A program made the translations under genes and the position numbers. Below are positions 58,454 through 64,000 of a stretch of DNA of 64,000 nt, one piece after another. Source of the DNA: Rugosibacter sp. (lineage in GTDB: Bacteria; Pseudomonadota; Gammaproteobacteria; Burkholderiales; Rhodocyclaceae); NCBI GenBank assembly GCA_004322535.1, contig SCUZ01000075.1:47434-111433 (forward strand). The letters are read 5' to 3'. The stretch's first letter is position 1, and each line of letters starts with the position of its first letter. Below the pieces are notes generated by a model, which saw nothing but the letters and a program-made list of their open reading frames with translations, searched no databases and had not been told where the DNA came from.

Positions 58454-59323
58454 TTATTTCTGATCGAGTCCGCCATCAAGAAACAGCTTGACCAGGTTAT
58501 TAAACGCCTTGCGCTGTTCAATTTGTATCCAATGGCCGCACTGGCTGAACACGTGCATTTGCGCGTTGGGCAGATGCTTGACCATGTATTCCGAAGTCGT
58601 CAGCGGGATAAAAAAATCTTCTCGTGCATGGGTAGCCAGTATCGGGTTGGTTATTTTTTGTAAATTTTCGGGGGACAGAACAAAGGCATTGACATGCTTT
58701 TGCGTATCCCCTGGAAACATCGCCTCGAACTGATGGCGCACGCTGTCTTGCATTACGAACTGGTAGCGGTTGGCTGCAATAGCATCTACATCGCCACCGA
58801 GGATATCCGGATTATGCAAAAACTTGCGCACCAGAAAAGCCAATTCTTCTTTGGTGCCGGTATTGTAATAACCCCAGCCGCGTTTGAGACCTTCGGTTGC
58901 AGTGAATGGCGCGCCGACGGCACCCATTAACACGACATGATCAAAGCGTTCCGGATAATGATGCACCAAATGCATGGCTACACCGCCGCCCATGGAGTTG
59001 CCTACCAAGTGCACTTTTTCCAGATTCAACACATCAAGAAAAGCAATCATCTGCGCGACCCATATTTCAATCCAGGCAGCGGCGCCCCGTGGCGGATTCG
59101 GATAGGTGCTTAGTCCAAATCCCGCAATGTCGGGCGCAAGGCAGTGATAACTTTCGCCCAAAAAGGGCAGGGCAAACTGCCAGTTGGACATCGCATTAGC
59201 GCCCGGCCCTGAGCCATGCAGCAACAAAACAGGTGCAGCATTCGGAGCCGCACACTCAGCCCCGCTTTCGTGAAAAAAAGTATCAAAACTACCCGTGTGA
59301 ACGGTGTGCTGCTTGCTTTCCAT
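58454..59323 (-). CDS. Alpha/beta hydrolase, C-C bond hydrolase (MhpC/DmpD)-like
   Basis: A 289-residue alpha/beta-hydrolase. The oxyanion-hole motif LLHGSGPGANAMSNW is typical of meta-cleavage-product hydrolases. The nucleophile elbow is VGNSMGGG, with catalytic Asp in THAREDFFIP and His in QCGHWIQIE. Start ATG 59323 has GGAGAAAATC just upstream; longer open frames run into the divergent cobU. No ring-cleavage dioxygenase genes are nearby, so an aromatic pathway role is uncertain. Confidence 0.9.
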   Translation of the reverse strand: MESKQHTVHTGSFDTFFHESGAECAAPNAAPVLLLHGSGPGANAMSNWQFALPFLGESYHCLAPDIAGFGLSTYPNPPRGAAAWIEIWVAQMIAFLDVLNLEKVHLVGNSMGGGVAMHLVHHYPERFDHVVLMGAVGAPFTATEGLKRGWGYYNTGTKEELAFLVRKFLHNPDILGGDVDAIAANRYQFVMQDSVRHQFEAMFPGDTQKHVNAFVLSPENLQKITNPILATHAREDFFIPLTTSEYMVKHLPNAQMHVFSQCGHWIQIEQRKAFNNLVKLFLDGGLDQK

Positions 59324-59386
59324 GATTTTCTCCGTGGGTATTTTTTTGGTTCGTCGTGCACTATACCAATCAGCGATAATGCGCGG

Positions 59387-59929
59387 ATGATAGAACTTAT
59401 TCTTGGCGGTGCCCGTTCGGGCAAGAGTGCGCTGGCAGAACAGCGAGTAGTGGCCTCGCAATTGACGGTGACTTATCTCGCCACAGCCCAGGCAAGGGAT
59501 GCAGAAATGGCCGAGCGCATTGCCCATCACCAGGCGCGGCGCCCATCCGGCTGGGCCTTGGTGGAAGAGCCGTTGCATTTGGCCGCAATGCTCACAAAGC
59601 ATGCCGCCCTCGGGCGTTGCCTTTTGGTGGATTGCCTGACCTTGTGGCTATCCAATCTTTTATTTGCTGATGATGGTAAGGATGATAAACAGTGCGGGCA
59701 GCGGCTGGCGCAGGAAACGGCGGCGCTGCTTACCGTCTTGCCACAGCTTCCCGGTCGCGTGATTCTGGTGAGTAACGAAGTGGGGCTGGGCATTATTCCG
59801 CTGGGTGAAATCACGCGTCGATTTGTTGATGAAGCCGGGCGCCTGAACCAGCGGGTGGCGACGTTGGCGGATCGCGTGACTTTTGTTGCGGCCGGTTTGC
59901 CGCTGGAGCTTAAAAGCCCGGCAGCGTGA
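59387..59929 (+). CDS. cobU: Adenosylcobinamide kinase / adenosylcobinamide-phosphate guanylyltransferase
   Basis: A 180-residue bifunctional CobU/CobP that phosphorylates adenosylcobinamide and attaches GMP, preparing it for CobS. P-loop GGARSGKS at residues 7-14, then [30 protein letters not shown] and [11 protein letters not shown], all hallmark. ATG 59387 begins MIELILGG as in homologues. It is divergent from the hydrolase by 63 bp and its end overlaps the convergent cobQ by 20 bp. Confidence 0.96.
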   Translation: MIELILGGARSGKSALAEQRVVASQLTVTYLATAQARDAEMAERIAHHQARRPSGWALVEEPLHLAAMLTKHAALGRCLLVDCLTLWLSNLLFADDGKDDKQCGQRLAQETAALLTVLPQLPGRVILVSNEVGLGIIPLGEITRRFVDEAGRLNQRVATLADRVTFVAAGLPLELKSPAA

Positions 59930-61430
59930 TTTTGGGCAGCGTCATGCCAGCGCCGAGTTTTTCCCAGTCGAGCGCGGCTTCTACTGCATCAGCCAGGCGG
60001 TCAAGGTCGGCTTCACGGCGCGCGGTGAAGTCGACGTGCTCGGCATCTTTCATTCCCGCCCAGGTGAGAAGGGCGATAAGGGCTTCTGGTTGATCAAACA
60101 AGCCGTGACAATAGGTGGAAAAAATTTGATTGTCGGCCGAGATGATGCCATCTTCACGGCCGTCATCAAAACGCACGGCAGGATGGGCGAGAGCGGGGTT
60201 TGGTGTTACGTGTGTTGTGACGCCCATTGTCACGCCCGTTGTCATCCCCATGTGAATTTCATAGCCGGTGAATTTCGGCGCGCCGGGCAAGGCAAGGCAA
60301 CCCGTGACATTGCGTAACTGCTTTTCCGCTTCCAGCGTGGTGTCCATATCCAGCACACCCAGGCCCGGTCGACTGCCCGGCGTGCCTTCCAGGCCTTGCG
60401 GGTCGTGCAGCATTTGCCCAAGCATTTGAAATCCGCCGCACAGGCCAATGAGCTTGCCGCCATAGCGCAGGTGGCGCGCTATGGCGATGTCATGGTCTTT
60501 TTCACGCAACCAGGCCAGGTCGGCTTGCACTGCTTTTGAGCCAGGCAGCACAAGCAAGTCGCACGGTGGCAATGCTTCACCGGGATTAAGCCAGGTGAAA
60601 TCAACTTCCGGATGCAGGCGCAGCGGGTCGAGATCAGTGTGGTTCGAGCAGCGCGGATAGGCGATGGCGACGGCTTTCAGGCGTGTATTGGTTTTGGCAT
60701 GGCTTTCCGTAGCGATAGCATCTTCCGCATCCAGCATCAGGCCGTGAAGATAGGGCAACACACCGAGCACCGGCAAACCTGTGCGTGCTTCCAGCCAATC
60801 AAGGCCGGATTCAAGCAGACCGATGTCGCCGCGAAAGCGGTTGATGACAAAACCCTTGATGCGCGTTTGCTCGGTGGGCGAGAGCAGTTCCAGCGTGCCG
60901 ACCAGATGAGCGAAGACGCCGCCCCGGTCGATGTCGGCGATCAGAATCACCGGCACGTCGGCGGCTTCGGCAAAGCCCATGTTGGCAATGTCGCGGTCAC
61001 GTAAATTGATTTCCGCCGGACTGCCTGCGCCTTCAATGACCACGCAATCGAATTCATCGCACAGACGCTGCCAGCTTTGCATCACGGCAGTCATCGCCAC
61101 GCGTTTGTAGTCGTGATAAGCACGCGCATCCAGCGTATCTATCGCATGGCCGTGGATGATCACCTGGGCGTGGCGGTCTGTCGTGGGTTTGAGTAATACG
61201 GGATTGAAGTCGATGCGTGGCGCGATGCCAGCGGCCTGCGCCTGTAGGGCCTGCGCGCGGCCAATCTCGCCGCCATCAATGGTGACGGCGGAATTCAAGG
61301 CCATGTTTTGTGGCTTGAACGGCGCGACCTTCACACCACGGCGATGGAGAATGCGGCAAAGTGCAGCGACGAGGGTGGTCTTGCCGGCATCCGACGTGCA
61401 GCCTTGAATCATGAGCGCGGCGGCAGTCAC
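59910..61430 (-). CDS. cobQ: Cobyric acid synthase
   Basis: A 506-residue CobQ/CbiP, which amidates four carboxylates of adenosylcobyrinate a,c-diamide. The N-terminal ATPase domain has [18 protein letters not shown] and KPQNMALNS. The C-terminal glutamine amidotransferase has the nucleophile in [13 protein letters not shown] and YEIHMG. The GTG at 61430 matches the usual N-terminal length; ATG 61412 is an alternative. The last 18 residues ([12 protein letters not shown]...) overlap a weak repeat copy. Confidence 0.96.
   Translation of the reverse strand: MTAAALMIQGCTSDAGKTTLVAALCRILHRRGVKVAPFKPQNMALNSAVTIDGGEIGRAQALQAQAAGIAPRIDFNPVLLKPTTDRHAQVIIHGHAIDTLDARAYHDYKRVAMTAVMQSWQRLCDEFDCVVIEGAGSPAEINLRDRDIANMGFAEAADVPVILIADIDRGGVFAHLVGTLELLSPTEQTRIKGFVINRFRGDIGLLESGLDWLEARTGLPVLGVLPYLHGLMLDAEDAIATESHAKTNTRLKAVAIAYPRCSNHTDLDPLRLHPEVDFTWLNPGEALPPCDLLVLPGSKAVQADLAWLREKDHDIAIARHLRYGGKLIGLCGGFQMLGQMLHDPQGLEGTPGSRPGLGVLDMDTTLEAEKQLRNVTGCLALPGAPKFTGYEIHMGMTTGVTMGVTTHVTPNPALAHPAVRFDDGREDGIISADNQIFSTYCHGLFDQPEALIALLTWAGMKDAEHVDFTARREADLDRLADAVEAALDWEKLGAGMTLPKITLPGF
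59940..59962 (-). repeat. Dispersed repeat, weak copy at the 3' end of cobQ
   Basis: CGTCATGCCAGCGCCG followed by AGTTTTT. Only the right half matches well; encodes EKLGAGMT on the coding strand. Confidence 0.35.
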
Positions 61431-61467
61431 AAGTAGAATCCTGTTTTCTTCATATGCCGATTATCCC

Positions 61468-62418
61468 ATGCTGGATGTTTTTCTCGCATTGCCTCTGACG
61501 ATGGCGGCTGGTGTTTTGCTTGATCGTCTGCTTGGCGAACCGCGTCGTTTTCACCCGCTGGTCGGGTTTGGCGCGCTGGCAGATCGAGTCGAAAATCTTT
61601 TGCGTCGAGGCACGCCGGGGCATTCGGTGTTCAATCGCCTGCGCGGCTTGCTGGGCTGGCTGGTGGTGGTGGCGCCATGTGTGCTGCTGGCGATATTTTG
61701 TCGGCGGCAGACCTGGGGTTGGGTGGTGGATATTGCGTTGCTTTATTTTGCGCTGGGCGCACGCAGCCTGGTTCAGCACGGTGAGCAGGTTGCCCGCGAT
61801 CTGGCCGCGAACGATCTCGCCGCAGCGCGCGCACATGCTGGCTGGATGGTGTCGCGCGATACATCACAGCTGGACGATGAAGGCGTTGTCCGCGCCGCCG
61901 TCGAATCGATTCTGGAAAACGGCAACGATGCCGTGTTTGGTGCGCTGTTCTGGTTTTGCATTGCCGGTGGTGCGGGCGCGCTGCTGTTTCGCTTGGCTAA
62001 TACATTGGATGCCATGTGGGGCTATAAAGACATGCGGCGGATTTATTTCGGCTGGGCGGCAGCGCGCATCGACGATGTGCTGAATTTAATTCCGGCGCGG
62101 CTGACAGCGCTGACCTATGCCGTGCTTGGCGACACACGCACGGCGCTGGTGTGTTGGCGCACGCAGGCGGGCGCCTGGGCCAGCCCTAATGCCGGGCCGG
62201 TGATTGCTGCGGGCGCGGGGGCGATGGGCGTGCAGCTCGGCGGTGCGGCGATGTATCGAGGCCAGATAGAGATGCGGCCAAAAGTCGGCGCTGGTGAGGC
62301 GGCGAGTGAGGCGCATATTCAGCGCGCGCTGGTGCTGGTTGTACGCGGGCAGTGGGTTTGGGTGGCTGTAGTCACAGTATTTGTTGCAATATTTACAGCG
62401 GTAAGCAGCCGTGCTTGA
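61468..62418 (+). CDS. cbiB: Adenosylcobinamide-phosphate synthase (cobalamin biosynthesis CbiB)
   Basis: A 316-residue integral membrane protein of the CbiB/CobD family that attaches aminopropanol phosphate to adenosylcobyric acid. DRLLGEPRRFHPLVGFG near the start, ARAHAGWMVSRDTSQLDDEGVVRAAVESILENGNDAVFGALFW (in parts) and LANTLDAMWGYK are diagnostic. ATG 61468 is chosen as start of the conserved MLDVFLALPL. A repeat copy near the end encodes KVGAGEAA. It overlaps cobD by 8 bp. Confidence 0.96.
   Translation: MLDVFLALPLTMAAGVLLDRLLGEPRRFHPLVGFGALADRVENLLRRGTPGHSVFNRLRGLLGWLVVVAPCVLLAIFCRRQTWGWVVDIALLYFALGARSLVQHGEQVARDLAANDLAAARAHAGWMVSRDTSQLDDEGVVRAAVESILENGNDAVFGALFWFCIAGGAGALLFRLANTLDAMWGYKDMRRIYFGWAAARIDDVLNLIPARLTALTYAVLGDTRTALVCWRTQAGAWASPNAGPVIAAGAGAMGVQLGGAAMYRGQIEMRPKVGAGEAASEAHIQRALVLVVRGQWVWVAVVTVFVAIFTAVSSRA
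62281..62305 (+). repeat. Dispersed 25-bp repeat, copy in cbiB
   Basis: AAAAGTCGGCGCTGG followed by TGAGGCGGCG; exact 10-mer core at 62281-62290 and 22 of 25 positions matching the intergenic copy. Encodes KVGAGEAA close to the CbiB C-terminus. Confidence 0.65.
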
Positions 62419-63418
62419 ACATGGCGGTCGCTTGCACTTGGCGAGTCGGCGCTACGGTATCGCGATGAGCGACTGGGTTGATCTGTCGACCGGTATCGCC
62501 CCGTGGCCTTATCCGGTGCCGGAGATTCCCTTATCAGTCTGGCAGCGTTTGCCAGAGGATGACGATGGCCTGATTGACGCCGCGCAGAGCTATTACGGCG
62601 CAGCAAACCTCTTGCCGCTGAACGGCTCGCAAGCGGCGATTCTCGCCTTGCCGCGCTTGCGTTCGGTAGGCACAGTGGCCGTGCTCGCCCCGAGTTATGG
62701 CGAATACGCCCCGGCCTGGCGGGCAGCGGGGCACCGGGTGATTGAATGCGCGGCGGAAGATTTACTGCAACAAGACGGTGACGCGATAGACGTGATTATG
62801 CTGGCCAACCCGAATAATCCTGACGGCCGCCGTTTTTCTCGCGCGACGCTCCTTGCCCTGGCTTGGCGACTGTCAGAACGTAACGCTTGGCTGATTGTCG
62901 ATGAAGCCTTTGCCGATGTCGATGGCGAGAATTCGCTGGCGAACATGGCTGGAATGGCAGGCGCTGAAAATGTAATTGTTTTACGTTCGCTCGGAAAGTT
63001 CTTTGGTCTGGCGGGTACACGCGTCGGTTTTTGCATCGCTGCGCCTGACGTATTGAGTTGCCTGCAAGAAACGCTTGGTCCGTGGCCGCTGGCGCATCCA
63101 TCCCGTTTTATTGCAAAAGCCGGTCTTGGTGATACGGCGTGGCAGGCCGCGCAGAAAGAGAAATTGCGCGCTGCAAGCGGGTGCCTTGCCACACTGCTCA
63201 CGACAAATGGTTTACCGCCCGATGGCGGCACGGCGTTATTTCAGTATGTGCAATGCGCGGCTGCGACAGCGCTGTATGAGCGCCTCGCGCAACGCGGCAT
63301 CCTCGTACGCCATTTTGCCGAACCTTGCGCGCTGCGCTTCGGTCTGCCGGAAAATGAAACAGCCTGGGCGCGTCTGGAAAATGCGCTGAGACAGTGCGGT
63401 TGCCCCGCTAATAGCTGA
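62411..63418 (+). CDS. cobD: L-threonine-O-3-phosphate decarboxylase (CobD-type aminotransferase fold)
   Basis: A 335-residue PLP enzyme of the fold-I aminotransferase family that makes aminopropanol phosphate for CbiB. HGGRLHLASRRYGI and WVDLSTGIAPWPYP at the start are typical. LANPNNPDGR is followed by the PLP lysine in LRSLGKFFGLAGTRVGF. GTG start, overlapping cbiB by 8 bp. Its end overlaps the convergent cydB-like gene by 11 bp. Confidence 0.95.
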   Translation: MLEHGGRLHLASRRYGIAMSDWVDLSTGIAPWPYPVPEIPLSVWQRLPEDDDGLIDAAQSYYGAANLLPLNGSQAAILALPRLRSVGTVAVLAPSYGEYAPAWRAAGHRVIECAAEDLLQQDGDAIDVIMLANPNNPDGRRFSRATLLALAWRLSERNAWLIVDEAFADVDGENSLANMAGMAGAENVIVLRSLGKFFGLAGTRVGFCIAAPDVLSCLQETLGPWPLAHPSRFIAKAGLGDTAWQAAQKEKLRAASGCLATLLTTNGLPPDGGTALFQYVQCAAATALYERLAQRGILVRHFAEPCALRFGLPENETAWARLENALRQCGCPANS

Positions 63419-64000
63419 GCGGAGTGGCTTTGCCCCAGAAAACGCGATAAGCATAAACGGTGTATCCAATGATCAAAGGAAACACGACGACTACACCATA
63501 GAAAATGAATAACAGGGATTTGGGCGCGCTGGCGGCTTGCCAAATCGTGATGCGGTCAATCACCAGCCAGGGGAAAATGCTGTAGGCCAAACCATAAAAG
63601 GAGAGCAGGAAAATGCCAACCGTGCAGGCAAAGGGAACAGATGCGCCATACTGGTTGTTCTGCGCAAATCTGACGGGCAGACGCGCCAGGCTCCGCGCGA
63701 TAACGCCGAATAAAACCAGCGTCATGGCGGGGATGGGGAGCAGCATCAACACATTCGGGAAACTGAACCATTTGTCAAAAATTCGGGAGCTGACCCAGGG
63801 TGTTGCGGCTGATATGGCCAGCACGCCTGCCGCTGTCAGCCACAGGTTTCCCTTGGCCCATTGCACTGCCTTGTATTGCAAGGGGCCTTCGGTTTTCATG
63901 ATCAACCAACCAGCCCCTAACAAGCGGTATCCGGCGATCAAGCAAAAGCCAATGAGCGCGCTGAATAGATAGCTGCTTAATTCTTCTCGAAATCCCGTGA
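63408..64000 (-). CDS. cydB: Cytochrome bd-type ubiquinol oxidase subunit II, C-terminal part (truncated by window edge)
   Basis: The C-terminal 197 or so residues of a CydB/CioB subunit of the cytochrome bd quinol oxidase; the frame is open to the right edge, so the start lies outside. GYRLLGAGWLIMKTEGPLQYKA is the conserved entry, followed by five hydrophobic segments. The ending (FYGVVVVFPLIIGYTVYAYRVFWGK) is characteristic of the family. Whether it is the cyanide-insensitive type cannot be told from this part; no heme ligand lies in subunit II. Confidence 0.93.
   Translation of the reverse strand, partial: TGFREELSSYLFSALIGFCLIAGYRLLGAGWLIMKTEGPLQYKAVQWAKGNLWLTAAGVLAISAATPWVSSRIFDKWFSFPNVLMLLPIPAMTLVLFGVIARSLARLPVRFAQNNQYGASVPFACTVGIFLLSFYGLAYSIFPWLVIDRITIWQAASAPKSLLFIFYGVVVVFPLIIGYTVYAYRVFWGKATPLSY

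Overview
The window looks like a chromosomal segment of a betaproteobacterium, most likely within the Nitrosomonadales (a Gallionellaceae- or Sulfuricellaceae-like lineage is my guess; the genus cannot be fixed from the sequence alone). The reasons are the gene orders: exbB-exbD-lpxK-trm112-kdsB-adk, carA-carB-greA, yhbY/rlmE-ftsH-folP-glmM, and tpiA-secG-tRNA-Leu-nuoA-to-N. Gene density is high. I found no insertion sequence, prophage, CRISPR array or rRNA operon.

Layout. 1-2.4 kb: the end of aceK, rluE, a small Ala-rich secreted protein, a DUF192 protein and rpsT. 2.5-11.3 kb: xseA, then a co-directional run of TonB-energising proteins (exbBD), lipid A/Kdo genes (lpxK, kdsB), adk, and a pyrophosphate pair (PPi-phosphofructokinase and the H+-pumping pyrophosphatase hppA). 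11.4-23.2 kb: a cNMP-binding protein, tRNA-Leu(CAA), carAB-greA, yhbY, rlmE, ftsH, folP and glmM. 23.4-25.1 kb: dodecin and two small membrane proteins. 25.3-29.8 kb: a leftward five-gene lipid operon (OlsB-like acyltransferase, DAG-glucosyltransferase-like GT, DgkA, a second GT, PlcP-like phosphoesterase), divergent from rightward pstSCAB (30.2-34.0 kb). 34.0-35.3 kb: an aquaporin and an ArsR regulator. 35.4-51.4 kb: tpiA, secG, tRNA-Leu(GAG) and the complete 14-subunit complex I operon. 51.5-63.4 kb: a NUDIX hydrolase and late cobalamin biosynthesis genes (cobC, cobS, cobT, cobU, cobQ, cbiB, cobD), interrupted by a block of redox/detoxification enzymes. The right edge cuts a cydB-type oxidase subunit.

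How the genes work together. The pst operon has a good Pho box, and the divergent lipid operon has three weaker, correctly spaced half-sites. With the PlcP-like and DAG-glycosyltransferase-like products, this suggests a phosphate-starvation membrane remodelling module: phospholipid is cleaved to diacylglycerol, which is glycosylated, while an ornithine-lipid-type acyltransferase supplies another phosphorus-free lipid. The pfp-hppA pair suggests that pyrophosphate serves as an energy currency.

The most unusual signal is a dispersed repeat of about 25 bp with core AAAAGTCGGC / GCCGACTTTT. The 10-mer occurs exactly seven times by eye, against about 0.12 expected in 64 kb on both strands. Longer, degenerate versions lie in intergenic gaps and also inside unrelated conserved genes (lpxK, carB, yhbY, a glycosyltransferase gene, nuoG, nuoN, cobT, cobQ, cbiB), where they encode recurring peptides such as KVGAGETA or TPTF. 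It may be an uptake-signal-like sequence or a coding-compatible mini-repeat. All calls rest on reading the sequence and on family knowledge; no database search was run.
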